Of a DNA stretch of 64,000 bases, positions 9,401-17,953 are shown in pieces. Location: contig NC_015064.1 of the NCBI RefSeq assembly GCF_000178975.2, positions 4,245,154-4,309,153 on the forward strand, given 5' to 3'. The position numbers were made by a program, and so were the translations under genes. The stretch is from Granulicella tundricola MP5ACTX9 (GTDB taxonomy: Bacteria > Acidobacteriota > Terriglobia > Terriglobales > Acidobacteriaceae). Position 1 is the first letter of the stretch. Each line of letters starts with the position of its first letter. The notes beneath the pieces are model-generated. The model made no database searches, was not told the DNA's origin, and saw only the letters and a program-made list of their open reading frames with translations.

Positions 9401-9702
9401 ACTTTGTCCGACTTGAATGCGCGAAAGCCGGGCGCATTGACCGTAACCGTATAAAGACCAGGCTGCAGACGGATGACGCGGAAGAAGCCGGAATCGTCCG
9501 ATGTAACGGTCTGCTCTGCGTTGGTGCCGTTATTGTGGATGACAATATTCGCCTTGGGAACGACTGCTCCAGTGGAGTCCTGAACGGTTCCGCCGATGGC
9601 GCCCTCCGTAGCCGACTGGGCGTACCCGTAACCCGCGAAGGTTCCGGCACCTGCAATGACCGTGGACACGATCGCGATACGTGCTGCTTGCTTGAACATC
9701 AT
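6406..9702 (-). CDS. TonB-dependent receptor, Oar-like (receptor 2)
   Basis: The protein has 1098 residues from the ATG at 9702, chosen because AGGAG lies five bases upstream and a clean signal peptide follows (MMFKQAARIAIVSTVIAGAG ... GYAQS). The carboxypeptidase-regulatory domain (GGTVQDSTGAVVPKANIVIH ... FFRVIRLQPGLYTVTVNAPG) precedes the plug with LLNNVTIDGADDNQ and FQVNTSNYSTEYGRSAGGVV, and a 22-stranded-type barrel that ends RQLQLAARLQF. Its plug signature (YSTEYGRSAGGVVN) is the classic Oar form. A strong terminator follows. The substrate is unknown; a role in uptake of plant or microbial polymers is inference from the phylum. Confidence 0.9.
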   Translation of the reverse strand: MMFKQAARIAIVSTVIAGAGTFAGYGYAQSATEGAIGGTVQDSTGAVVPKANIVIHNNGTNAEQTVTSDDSGFFRVIRLQPGLYTVTVNAPGFRAFKSDKVDVTVGALTDVNSTLQTGSSTDTVEVTSDTAAINTTSPDFAGLIDQQTLQNLPVSNYRWSAYAALTPGVVVDGSGFGLLSFRGQSTLLNNVTIDGADDNQAYFSEERGRTRAGYSTAKASIQEFQVNTSNYSTEYGRSAGGVVNSVTKSGTNQFHGDLYFDDRDAEWGASNNYALQTVQNAAGAFVSTHIKPTDKRKQYGGAIGGPIWKDKVFFFFAGDRFDHNFPAVAAASVPATLYAVPDATLPAGKVCGTTGGTAPSTLDASVCTLQTNLGLPTYAAAATDYINGTAGLNSMLGVVPRKGLQDIFFPKVDWQINAKNHFNAELNRLRWVSPAGIQTGLVVFDGASSFGNDYVRDTFLISKLDSLITNNLSNEVRYQYGRDFEFEFNQTPTPYEQTNLVGPTIGGYTNPMGLPASVSITNIFTFGTPNFLNRAALPDERRWQIADTANYNRGKHNIKFGVDYVHTNDIVNNLFSGFGAYSYSTLTNYFTDLYLSQSAANTASSRYKYTSFTQGFGIPGLEFQTGDYAFFAEDNWKATKRLSLTYGIRYEYEQLPTPLSNLVNPALPQTGNHPSSKTNFGPRVGFAYDVFGSGKTILRGGYGEFFARILNGTIYNSLISTGLAAGQYTASFTPGQAGSPTFPRIIAAGSLSVPPNVVYFDPNFKTPEIHQADLTVEQDLGHNTVMSVTWLGSYGRRLANFTDTNLPTPTTQNYTVVDTSGKGPLAPGSIFTSKFYAKLPNTAVSPCLSQRPNCAYGAISDIFSGVNSNYEGLVGQINHRFSNHVSFSANYTWSHALDYGENNQTATTANNLLDPQNLRAEYGNSNQNVPNRFVINGVVTSPWKFTNTALKYLANDFEVAPSYALQSGLPYSMTSSGSLTSGFGGINGSNGTFRIPGIERNGFEQPKTNVLDLRISKRFAVTERVKLELLGESFNIVNHQNVTSVNALGYTVGSTGTLTFNTATASPTVSQFGARTATNSSNFQFAPRQLQLAARLQF

Positions 9703-9953
9703 CTGATCTCCTGAAATTGTTGCCAGTACCCCGGTCCGCGACGCAGCTTCGTTCTTCGACGAGCCTGTACGCGCGGTTCCGGCCTGTTGCTGTTTCACTC
9801 ACAATGACATAACGACGTGAACGCTTGATGACTTGGTGTGCGTTCAGTGTATCGTCCTACGGGTCATTTCCCTCCTTATTTTTGTTGCCGGACCGTTACG
9901 GGCGGCACCAGCCGGGGCAAAAGCTAATGATCCGCTACACTTGAAGAAGAACA

Positions 9954-11051
9954 ATGTTTATTGATGAAGCACGAATTCGAGTCAAAGCCGGCGACGGCGG
10001 TAATGGTTGCATGGCATTCCGGCGGGAGAAGTTCGTCCCGCGCGGCGGTCCGTCCGGCGGCGACGGTGGCCATGGCGGCGACGTTTTAATGGAATCCTCC
10101 CTGAGCCACAACACGCTGGTTCACTTCCGGTTCAACCCGGAGCACAAGTCGCAACGCGGCGGACACGGCCTGGGCTCCAACTGCTCCGGTTATGCAGGCG
10201 AACACACCATCCTGAAGGTTCCCGTCGGCACCGTCGTCTATGACGACGAGACCGGCGAGCTGATCCATGACTTTTCGCGGGTCAACGAGTCCATCGTGAT
10301 CGCACGCGGGGGACGCGGTGGGCGCGGCAACCAGCACTTTGCCACCAGCACCCACCAGGCTCCGCGCGAGCATGAGCTTGGGCGCTCCGGCGAAGAAAAG
10401 AACTTTCGCCTGGAGCTTCGGCTGCTGGCCGATGCTGGGCTCGTCGGATACCCGAACGTGGGGAAATCCACGCTGATCTCGCGCGTGTCTGCCGCCAAAC
10501 CGAAGGTCGCTAACTACGAGTTCACCACGCTGGAGCCAAACCTGGGCGTGGTTTCCGTGGGCGATTGGCCGCATGAGCAGTCGTTTACGATCGCCGACCT
10601 GCCGGGGCTCATCGAAGGCGCGCATCTTGGCGCCGGGCTGGGGATTCAGTTTCTCAAGCACATTGAGCGCACCAGCGTGATCGTGCATCTGGTGGATGTC
10701 TCGGACGGCTCCGGCCGACCTGACCCGGTTGAGGACTACAAGGTCATTACCGCCGAGCTGAAGAGCTTTGACCCGGCGCTGGCCGAGAAGCCGACGCTGC
10801 TGGTCGCGGCGAAGATCGACGCGGCCAACCCGGACAAGCTGAAGAAGCTGCGGGCCATGGCCAAGCGGCGCAAGCTGCCGCTCTACGAGATCTCCGCCGT
10901 CACGGGCGAGGGCATTGAGCCGCTGAAGTTTGCGGTTGGGGAGCTCGTCCAGACGCACCGGCCCATCACCGTGCAGGAGCCGCTGGAAGTGCCGAAGAAG
11001 CACAGAGCGCACTATCCGCCGCCGGCGAACTCCGCCAAGGGCCGGGCGTAA
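9954..11051 (+). CDS. obgE: Obg-family GTPase ObgE/CgtA
   Basis: A ribosome-associated GTPase acting in late 50S assembly and stress signalling. The 365-residue product starts with the glycine-rich Obg fold (MFIDEARIRVKAGDGGNGCMAFRREKF) over about 158 residues, then the G domain with G1 GYPNVGKST, G2 in ANYEFTTLEPNLG and G3 IADLPGLIEGA. G4 is degenerate: AAKID replaces the usual NKxD. No C-terminal OCT domain is present. nadD follows after only five bases, and rsfS further on, reproducing the widely conserved obgE-nadD-rsfS order. Confidence 0.97.
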   Translation: MFIDEARIRVKAGDGGNGCMAFRREKFVPRGGPSGGDGGHGGDVLMESSLSHNTLVHFRFNPEHKSQRGGHGLGSNCSGYAGEHTILKVPVGTVVYDDETGELIHDFSRVNESIVIARGGRGGRGNQHFATSTHQAPREHELGRSGEEKNFRLELRLLADAGLVGYPNVGKSTLISRVSAAKPKVANYEFTTLEPNLGVVSVGDWPHEQSFTIADLPGLIEGAHLGAGLGIQFLKHIERTSVIVHLVDVSDGSGRPDPVEDYKVITAELKSFDPALAEKPTLLVAAKIDAANPDKLKKLRAMAKRRKLPLYEISAVTGEGIEPLKFAVGELVQTHRPITVQEPLEVPKKHRAHYPPPANSAKGRA

Positions 11052-11056
11052 GCAAC

Positions 11057-11674
11057 GTGCCTTCGAAGCTGAGCAGGGTTGCGCTCTTCGGCGGCACCTT
11101 CGATCCGCCGCACCGCGGACATGTGGCGATTGCACGCGCTGCCGCCGACCGCTTCGCGCTGGATACGGTGTTGTTCGCCCCCGCTGGCCGTCAGCCCTTG
11201 AAGCCGGAGGGCTGCTCGACGGACTATGCAGAGCGGCTGGAGATGACGCGGCTGGTCTGCGCGGAGGATGCCCGGTTTGCGGTCTCGGAGCTGGATGCGC
11301 CGCGTAAGGATGGGCAGCCGAACTACACCGTGCGCACGCTGGAGATGCTGGCCGAGGAGATGCCCGGCGCTGCGATCTTCAGCATTGCCGGCGCGGACAG
11401 TTTCCGCTCACTGGGCCACTGGCGTGAGCCGCAACGGCTGCTGGAGCTAGCTGACTGGATCGTCATCAGCCGCCCCGGATTTCTGCTCGCCGAGCCTGAC
11501 GGCTTGGCGCTGACGCCGGAACAGCGGGCTCGCGTGCATCTGCTTGACGCGGTCCATGAGGATGTTTCAGCCACCGGATTGCGCACGCGGTTGGCTCACG
11601 GTGAGAGCTGTGACGAGCTTCTGACGCCTTCGGTCGCGGCGTTTATCGCGGAGCACGGTCTGTACCGCTCCTGA
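11057..11674 (+). CDS. nadD: Nicotinate-nucleotide adenylyltransferase
   Basis: Transfers AMP from ATP to nicotinic acid mononucleotide in NAD biosynthesis. The 205-residue protein has the nucleotidyltransferase signature ALFGGTFDPPHRGHVAIAR near residues 9-27, with the catalytic H-x-G-H as HRGH, and the C-terminal motif SATGLRTRL in the position of the family's ISSTxIR. The start is a GTG five bases after the obgE stop codon, so translation is probably coupled. The length matches bacterial NadD. Confidence 0.95.
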   Translation: MPSKLSRVALFGGTFDPPHRGHVAIARAAADRFALDTVLFAPAGRQPLKPEGCSTDYAERLEMTRLVCAEDARFAVSELDAPRKDGQPNYTVRTLEMLAEEMPGAAIFSIAGADSFRSLGHWREPQRLLELADWIVISRPGFLLAEPDGLALTPEQRARVHLLDAVHEDVSATGLRTRLAHGESCDELLTPSVAAFIAEHGLYRS

Positions 11675-11779
11675 CCGGCTTTCCCCGGGCAGATTCCCGC
11701 TGCCCACGAATTCCCATATAAATCAACGGTTCTGCTGGCCCCCGCGCCCTCAACCCGATACCATGAACGAAGGAGCAAC

Positions 11780-12325
11780 ATGCCCACCACTGAGAGTTAC
11801 CAATTACTGCTCGCGGCCGCCGCGGCCTGTGAAGACAAGAAGGCGGAAGATATCCGTATCCTGGCGCTGGACCCTTCCGAGAGCGGCCTGACCGATTACT
11901 TCCTCATCTGCAACGGAACCAACGATCGCCAGAACGTCGCCATCACGGACGCCATCGAGATCAAGCTGAAGCATGAGTTCGGCACGTATCCGAACTCGGT
12001 GGAAGGCCGCCGCCAGGGCGAATGGATTCTGATGGACTACGTCGACTTCATCGTCCACGTCTTCTCGGCCGAGAAGCGCGCGTTCTACGGGCTGGAACGT
12101 CTGCGGAAGTCGGCAACGACCATCAGCGTGCCGGAGCTGAACGCAGAGCTGAAGGCGCTGATCGCCAAGACACGGACAAAGACTGGAAAGAGCGCCAAGG
12201 TAGCAGAGCCGGCGGAAGCCGCGCCTGTGAAGTCTGCAGCCAAGAAGATTGTTGCCAAGAAAGCAGTGGCGAAGAAGGCAGTGGCGAAAAAGGCGGCGGC
12301 GAAGAAGACTACGAAGAAAAAGTAG
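11780..12325 (+). CDS. rsfS: Ribosomal silencing factor RsfS with Lys/Ala-rich tail
   Basis: RsfS (iojap/DUF143) binds ribosomal protein uL14 and blocks subunit joining in starvation. Residues about 5-115 carry the domain: DIRILALDPSESGLTDYFLICNGTNDRQ, EWILMDYVDFIVHVFSAEKRAFYGLERL. The remaining 55-60 residues are an unusual basic tail of repeated A-K-K-A-V units (AKKIVAKKAVAKKAVAKKAA), resembling histone-H1-like or nucleic-acid-binding tails; typical RsfS ends near residue 110-130. A GAAGGAGC ribosome site precedes the ATG. A strong terminator follows. rlmH, its usual neighbour, lies 5.2 kb further on, beyond the split receptor gene. Confidence 0.93.
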   Translation: MPTTESYQLLLAAAAACEDKKAEDIRILALDPSESGLTDYFLICNGTNDRQNVAITDAIEIKLKHEFGTYPNSVEGRRQGEWILMDYVDFIVHVFSAEKRAFYGLERLRKSATTISVPELNAELKALIAKTRTKTGKSAKVAEPAEAAPVKSAAKKIVAKKAVAKKAVAKKAAAKKTTKKK

Positions 12326-12357
12326 TACTCAAGAATTTCTACAAACAGCGAAAGAAT

Positions 12358-12391
12358 GGGCAGGCACCGAATCGGTGCCTGCCCATTTTTT
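12358..12391 (+). terminator. Intrinsic terminator after rsfS
   Basis: A near-perfect stem (GGGCAGGCACCG / CGGTGCCTGCCC, 12358-12384) is followed by a six-T run at 12386-12391. It ends the obgE-nadD-rsfS operon and separates it from the convergent receptor remnant that stops at 12402. Confidence 0.93.
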
Positions 12392-12401
12392 AGCTGACGA
12401 G

Positions 12402-13919
12402 TTAGAACTTCAACGTAGCCCAAAGGACGAGCGAGCGTGATGATACGGTGCGGGAGACCACAGGGTTGAGCTGTGAACTTGCACCGAACAGTGCCACGTT
12501 TACGCCAAGTGGAGCGACGTTGTTATGGTTACCGACGTCGTTTGCCTCTGCCCGAAGGGTCAACTGACCGCGCTCGAAGTGGGCATAGGAAAGACCGAAC
12601 CCTTTCTCAATCGCGAGATCGTGCTGCTGGTAACCAGGCTGCAGGAAGCTGTTGCGTGAGACCTCCTGGCTGAGGAAGTTTTGACCACGCTGAATGATGA
12701 AGTGCACCGATGCGGGATCAACGAGTTGTTTGGTGTGAGCCGGTTGGGTGGGGGTAGCCGCAGCGTTGTAGACGTTCAAGCTATAGTACGTTCCCTGGAC
12801 ACCGGGGTTGGCAGCAACGCCCGTTGCAGCGGCAGTTGGAAGGAACGTGGTATCAATCGCTGCGGTGTTGATTGGTGCGATTGGGTTGCTGACGACAGGG
12901 CGATCGTTCGTGGTTGTTCCATCGCCATTTGTGTCGTATCCATTGATGTTGAGAGTGCTGTAGGGGCCGGACTGGAATCGTTCGACACCAGAGATCGTCC
13001 AGTGCCGCGTGAAGGCTCCCAACACGGCGTTCGTGAAACGGTTGTCAGCGTTGTAGCCCTTCGGCGACCACACATACGAGACAGTCACGTTGTTGCGGTG
13101 ATCCCAGGCAGAGTTGCCCCAATCCTGACGGATACCGCTGGCCGAGAGATCGGCAGGGTAGGTAGCCGGGGAAGCGAAGGTTGCGAAGATCTCTGACGCA
13201 TTGTCGAGATCTTTGCTGTAGGTGTACGCGGCGCGGAAGGTCAAGCCGTGAACGAATGACCGCGAAAGCTCAGCCTGTAGCGAGTTGTATTCAGATGTAG
13301 CAAAGTTACCGCGTGCTGAGATCGCGCCCCGATTCGGGTTGATCCGGGTCGTAGCAGCAGTCCCGTTGGATGGTGTGAAGTAGTTGTACATGCGGTTGGA
13401 GAAGAGCTTTACTCCGCGGCTGCCAACGTAGTTTGTGGTCAGCTTCAGGTTATAAGGCAGCTCTCGCTCCAAGCCGAAGTTGAACTGATAGGTGTATGGG
13501 TTGACCAGATTATTGACGACCGACAGTACGGAGGACAGTGGAGATAGAGCGGGCGTAATGCCCGAAATCAGGGTGTTGGAGTTGGCGAGTCCGTCCTGAG
13601 CCGTTGAGGTCAAGGTCTGAGCAACGGCGTTCGGCGAGCTCTGCGCGGAGTTGACGACAATGTTGCTGAAGTCCCCGTCGAAGTAGACACCAAAGCCTCC
13701 GTGGATTACGGTCTTGCCGTCATGGAAGAAGCCGAAGTGCGGATTGTAGGCAAAGCCAAAGCGAGGCGAGATGTTGTTGTAATCATTATTGACCTTGTAG
13801 ACCGCTGTGATTGGATCAGTGAGTGCAGTCGCCGGATTGATTCCTGGAAAAGCAACGCCGTTAATGAGATGGTCCGCCGCTTGATCTCCACCCGGAAGGT
13901 AGGCGATTGTGTTGGCAGG
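12402..13919 (-). pseudogene. C-terminal part of a TonB-dependent receptor split by an IS (receptor 3)
   Basis: About 505 codons encode the distal beta barrel of an Oar-like receptor (NISPRFGFAYNPHFGFF, then repeated barrel strands, and the terminal LVLWATLKF with its final phenylalanine). The 5' end runs without a natural start into the insertion sequence. Joined to 15254-17230 across the IS, the frame continues as HDCKGK-PANTIAYLPGGDQ, giving a 1164-residue receptor, the same size as its three neighbours. An ATG at 13940 inside the IS edge could start a fragment, but it would lack export and plug domains, so it should be non-functional. Confidence 0.9.
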
Positions 13920-13922
13920 TAC

Positions 13923-13939
13923 AAGGAGGATCATCGACA
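13923..13939. repeat. Left subterminal inverted repeat of the IS
   Basis: AAGGAGGATCATCGACA pairs in inverted orientation with 15235-15251 (its reverse complement reads GAAGGGCGACATCGACA); the inner eight bases are identical. The same bases include the ribosome-binding site AAGGAGG of the transposase, so the IS end doubles as the translation signal. Confidence 0.65.
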
Positions 13940-14970
13940 TGCAGATTCATTCGGTTGGCATAGATCTGGGTAAGACGACCTTTCACCTCGTAGCCCTGAG
14001 CGCAGCTGGCAAGGTGCTGTTGCGCAAGAAGTTCACTCAGAAGCAACTGATCACCTTCACCGCGAACATGCAGACCTCCTTGATCGGGATGGAGGCATGT
14101 TCAGGAGCGCACTTCCTGGGCCGGGCTTTGCGAGCGCAAGGCCACGACGTGAAGCTGATTCCAGCGCAGTTTGTAAAGCCGTTCGTGAAGTCGAATAAGA
14201 ACGACTTCCTGGATGCTGAGGCGATCGCTGAAGCCGTCGACCGACAGAACATGCGCTTCGTTCCGATCAAGACCGACGATCAGCTCGACCTGCAAGCCAT
14301 GCATCGTGTGCGTGACAGGCTTGTCGCTCGCCGGACGTCCGTGATCAACCAGCTGCGAGCCTTTCTGCTGGAGCGCGGCATGGTTTTCGCCAAGACTCCC
14401 ATCAAGTTGAGACAAGCGATGCCAGAGATACTCGAGAACGCGGAGTCGAACCTGACGCCACGCATGCGCAACCTTGTCAGCCTGCTCTGGAGCGAGTGGA
14501 AGGATCTTCAGCAGCAGATCGTTGCGATGAACGAAGAGGTCGAGCAGATCGCTTCTTCCGACCCCGCATGCCAACGGCTGAGACAAATCCCCGGCATCGG
14601 CCCCTTGGTCGCAACCGCAATCGTCGCTGCGATCGGCAACGGAGCAGCCTTCCATAAGGGCCGAGAGTTCTCCGCATGGCTTGGACTTGTACCCCGACAG
14701 CACTCGACCGGCGGCAAGGCGAGACTCTTCGGCATCAGCAAGCGAGGTAACCGCTACCTGAGAAAGCTGCTCGTCCATGGCGCCCGATCAGCAGTTCTCA
14801 TCGTCAAGCGAGAGCGTTCCCCGTTTGGGCCTTGGCTTGATGGTCTGGAACAACGAGCACCGGTGAAGGTCGTCATTACAGCCGCAGCCAACAAGCTTGC
14901 TCGTATGGCCTGGGCGGTGCTCTCAAGCGGCAATGACTACCGCCCAGCAACGGCTCCGATGCCGGCCTGA
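13939..14970 (+). CDS. IS110-family transposase (DEDD plus C-terminal serine domain)
   Basis: The 343-residue protein starts MQIHSVGIDLGK at 13939, with AAGGAGG nine bases upstream. The N-terminal RuvC-like domain shows D9 (GIDLGK), E52 (GMEACSG), and D89 and D92 (KNDFLDAEA), the DEDD tetrad of this family. The C-terminal Tnp_20 domain has IPGIGPLVATAIVAAIG and FSAWLGLVPRQHSTGGK; S256 in HSTGGK is the candidate catalytic serine. Members act as RNA-guided recombinases using a bridge RNA (seekRNA) coded in the IS ends. All key residues are present, so it may be active. Confidence 0.95.
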   Translation: MQIHSVGIDLGKTTFHLVALSAAGKVLLRKKFTQKQLITFTANMQTSLIGMEACSGAHFLGRALRAQGHDVKLIPAQFVKPFVKSNKNDFLDAEAIAEAVDRQNMRFVPIKTDDQLDLQAMHRVRDRLVARRTSVINQLRAFLLERGMVFAKTPIKLRQAMPEILENAESNLTPRMRNLVSLLWSEWKDLQQQIVAMNEEVEQIASSDPACQRLRQIPGIGPLVATAIVAAIGNGAAFHKGREFSAWLGLVPRQHSTGGKARLFGISKRGNRYLRKLLVHGARSAVLIVKRERSPFGPWLDGLEQRAPVKVVITAAANKLARMAWAVLSSGNDYRPATAPMPA

Positions 14971-15253
14971 GCAGGCGCGGAAAAGACGCCTTCGGCTTGG
15001 AAGCGCAGAATCGCGCTCCCACTTTACCGCACCACGACGACGATTTAGAGTTCCCACCAAGGTCTGCACTGGACAGCTAAGACGACCGAACAGTTCCCAA
15101 CGGCGTGCTCAAAACCTGCTCCCGAAAATGGTCTTCCATGACCGTGCCGTTTATCAGGTAGAGCACGCAGCGCAACTCATCATGGCCAGGAGACTAGACC
15201 CTCCACCCAAAGGCCGAATACATTTGCGCAGACCTGTCGATGTCGCCCTTCGC
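14971..15253 (+). ncRNA. Candidate bridge RNA / seekRNA region in the IS right end
   Basis: IS1111-group elements encode their guide RNA downstream of the transposase, and this 283-base tail is otherwise unexplained. The segment AAAACCTGC at 15111-15119 is exactly complementary to GCAGGTTTT, the sequence made by joining the two receptor flanks (13915-13919 with 15254-15257), that is, the empty target site across the insertion point. Local stems are visible (for example GGCGC...GCGCC-type pairs in 14973-15020). RNA limits and secondary structure were not computed. Confidence 0.5.
15235..15251. repeat. Right subterminal inverted repeat of the IS
   Basis: TGTCGATGTCGCCCTTC is the partner of the left repeat at 13923-13939. 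It lies about two bases inside the inferred right end, an arrangement known for the IS1111 group, whose repeats are subterminal. Confidence 0.65.
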
Positions 15254-17230
15254 TTTTCCCTTGCAGTCGTGCGGCGGACCATACATTTCGGGATCGGAGA
15301 GGTAGTCATAGCGCGCACCCAGGTTGAGCGTAAGCTCCGGGGTCAGCTTGATGTCGTCCTCCAGAAAGATTCCCGAACGCCAATCGTGTGGATCGATCCG
15401 GGTCTTTCCGAAGGTCTTGGTTGCCGTGCCCGATTTGCCCAGCGAGTTGTTGATGAACTCGCCAATCGAACCTCCGTAGGAGCCGGTTGCGGAGTAGGCC
15501 AACGTTCCCAGCGCGTTCTGCGAAACGAACTCCTGCTCAATCTGCCGGCCAATGTCCGCACCGGCACGGATCGCCTGCTTGCCGATATTGATACCGACCG
15601 TGTCCTGAAGCTGATAAAGGTCCTCACCGCGCCCCTGGGGAAAGTTTTGATTAGGACCGAGGTTGGTGAGAGAGGTGCCGGCAAAGCTGATCGTCGGCGT
15701 GATGGCGAGCGGGTTGGCCAAGGTGCCCGGAGTGAAGGCAAAGAGGAAATTGAGGCGCGTCTCAGAGACGCGGAACTCATTAAGAACGCGCGGCCCAAAG
15801 ACGTGAGTCTCGGCGACCTGGGCAAGCTCGGAGAAACCGCCCTGCTGCGAGTCAAAGCCTGGCAGCGAGGGATTGTTGCCGAAGTCAGGCGTCAGGAAAC
15901 CGCGATCGTGGATGTAGCGGACAGCAACGTTATCGCGCTCACTTGGCGTATAGTCCACGCGAACATTGAACTGCGTGTCTGTATTCTGCTGCGGAACGGA
16001 TGGACGCTGAAACAGAGCCGTGGTGATGGAGCAACCTGTGGCAGGGCAACCGGGAGCGATGACTGAGTAGCTGCTATAGCTCAAGGCCGGATTGGCGGTC
16101 GTTGCAGTCGTGTTCGCAAAGGTATTGAGGTAGGCGTAGTTGGAAAGGTAAGCCCCGAACAGGCTAGCCTGGGTCGCCTGGACGGTGCCTGTCTGGGCGG
16201 CAATCGACTTGAGCTGATTGACGCCACTCTGATCCGGAAGCTCATTACGACCTTCGAGAACACCACCGAAGTAACGCTGCCACTGTCCGGCTCCGAAGGC
16301 AAAAAGCTTGTCCTTGAAGATAGGGCCGCCCGCAGTAAAGCCGTAGGTGTGACGGTCGAAACGCGTCTTCTTCGGAGGCGTGATGCCCGGGACCTTGGAT
16401 TGACGCTGGGTCGCGGAGAGCGCGTTGAGACCAGATCCGGTGTAACGATCGTAGGCCGAGCCATGGAAGACGTTAGTGCCGCGCGCTGTCACCACATTGG
16501 TGACAGCACCACCTGCACGGCCGAACTCGGCGGACGCCGAGTTAGAGAGTACAGCGACCGTCGCATAAGCGCCCGGAATGTCAGGCTGGAAACCTTGGCC
16601 AGCGATAGCCACGTCATTGATCTCTTGACCGTCGATGAGGAAGTTGTTGGCGCGCGGACGAGCCCCGTTGGCAGAGAAAGACTGTCCCTGAGCACCTTGG
16701 CCCGCGCTCGGCTGGACGATCGTCTGAATGCCCGGCAGAGTCGTCGCAAGCTCGATCGGGTTCAACGAGAAGATCGGCAACGAGCGAATGTCGTTTGCAC
16801 TGATGATGCCTGTAATCTGACCATTCTCAAGATTGATCGCATTGGATACTGCTGCGACTTCGACAACATCATTTACCTTACCCACGGAGAGCACTGCATC
16901 ATAGGAGCTTGTGACCGAAGGATTGATGACCACGCCTGTGGCCTTTTTCGCGTCAAAACCAGCCTGTTCAATCAGAACGGTATAGCGCCCCGGCGGAATC
17001 GCCTCAAGACGGTAGGTCCCGTCCGATTTCGCTGCGGTAGTGCGGACTTCGCGGGTGTCTTCATTTGTGATCGTAACCTTGGATCCTGGTAGAACCGCGC
17101 CGGATGAATCACGAGCGACACCGGCAAGGATGCCTTGACTAGTCTGAGCGAAGGCGAGCGGAGCACTGAAAGCGAGCGACAGCGCCAGGGCAGTGAGATA
17201 GGTCGACGTCTTACGGGTGCTGAAAGGCAT
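15254..17230 (-). pseudogene. N-terminal part of the IS-split TonB-dependent receptor (receptor 3)
   Basis: The start at 17230 (MPFSTRKTSTYLTALALSLA, signal peptide ending FAQ) has AGGAG six bases upstream. The carboxypeptidase-regulatory domain (GVARDSSGAVLPGSKVTITN ... YRLEAIPPGRYTVLIEQAG), plug (NNFLIDGQEINDVAIAG, SNSASAEFGRAGGAVTNVV) and first barrel strands up to LTLNLGARYDYLSDPEMYGPPHD are intact. Reading continues about 20 codons into the IS and stops at 15194, giving a 678-residue truncated product with an incomplete barrel. If still transcribed, the fragment could burden envelope biogenesis, so silencing would be expected. Confidence 0.9.
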
Positions 17231-17482
17231 GCAAAACTCCTGAGCGGAATAAGAACAAAATGCAAATAAGGGAATACCCCTTGCAATGGGCCCGACTGCT
17301 GAATTACGTGGATGCAGATTCCTTTGCAAGTAAATGGCCAAACATCAATCACCTGAAAATGTGATCTAAATAATCCGTGTTTCCGCAGTCGGTGACATTC
17401 TGGTGACAAATCAGTGACAAGCCTGTGATATCTGGAATATGAAAAGTGGAAGAATTTTTAGCACCGCATTGTAGAATTCGGG

Positions 17483-17941
17483 ATGACCGAACTCACGCTA
17501 AGCGCAATCGTTTCAAAGAGAAGCCGCGCCAAGTCCGACGAGTTCCAGGCGCTGACCGATCGCTATCTCGCTCGCGCGGCCCACTATATGCCCGCCCAGG
17601 CGCTCAACTTTGAGAGCGAGGATGCCCTCTCCGCTTGGATCGCCAAGGCTCCCGGACGCGCTGCGGCTCATGCCATCCTCTTCGATCCCCGCGGCAAGAC
17701 CCTGACCTCGGACGAGTTCGCCCATACGCTCGGCCGCCTGCGGGACGATGGAGCGCAGCGCATCGTGTTCGCAATCGGCCCCGCGGACGGCTGGAGCGAC
17801 CAGGCCCGCACCCGCGCCGCCGCACTGGTCTCCTTCGGTCGCATCACGCTGCCGCATGAGTTGGCACGCGTCGTTGCGGCGGAACAGATATACCGTGCGC
17901 TGACGATCCTCGCCGGGCACCCGTATCATCTGGGGCACTGA
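17483..17941 (+). CDS. rlmH: 23S rRNA (pseudouridine1915-N3)-methyltransferase RlmH
   Basis: A SPOUT methyltransferase acting on helix 69 of 23S rRNA after subunit joining. The 152-residue length and the motifs ILFDPRGKTLTSDEFA, IVFAIGPADGW and the C-terminal FGRITLPHELARVVAAEQIYRALTILAGHPYHLGH are diagnostic; the knot-forming C-terminus with Y-H is complete. It normally follows rsfS directly, but here receptor 3 with its IS lies between, in the opposite orientation. A GAATTCGGG-type weak ribosome site precedes the ATG. Confidence 0.95.
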   Translation: MTELTLSAIVSKRSRAKSDEFQALTDRYLARAAHYMPAQALNFESEDALSAWIAKAPGRAAAHAILFDPRGKTLTSDEFAHTLGRLRDDGAQRIVFAIGPADGWSDQARTRAAALVSFGRITLPHELARVVAAEQIYRALTILAGHPYHLGH

Positions 17942-17953
17942 GCTTTAACCCTG

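Larger units (their letters stand above)
13920..15253 (+). mobile_element. IS110-family element, IS1111 group, inserted in receptor 3
   Basis: About 1334 bp, with one DEDD transposase and a long non-coding right end (283 bases). Ends were placed by three clues: (1) removing 13920-15253 restores the receptor frame exactly; (2) a subterminal inverted repeat CATCGACA (13932-13939) / TGTCGATG (15235-15242), extended outward by AAGG on both sides; (3) no target duplication beyond one shared T, as expected for the family. Subterminal rather than terminal repeats, a tiny left end and a long right end are features of the IS1111 group. Placement may be off by a base or two. Confidence 0.82.

Noticed and set aside
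14101..14778. Long open frame opposite the IS110 transposase gene
   Set aside because: It is a mirror of the transposase coding sequence; all conserved DEDD residues are on the plus strand.
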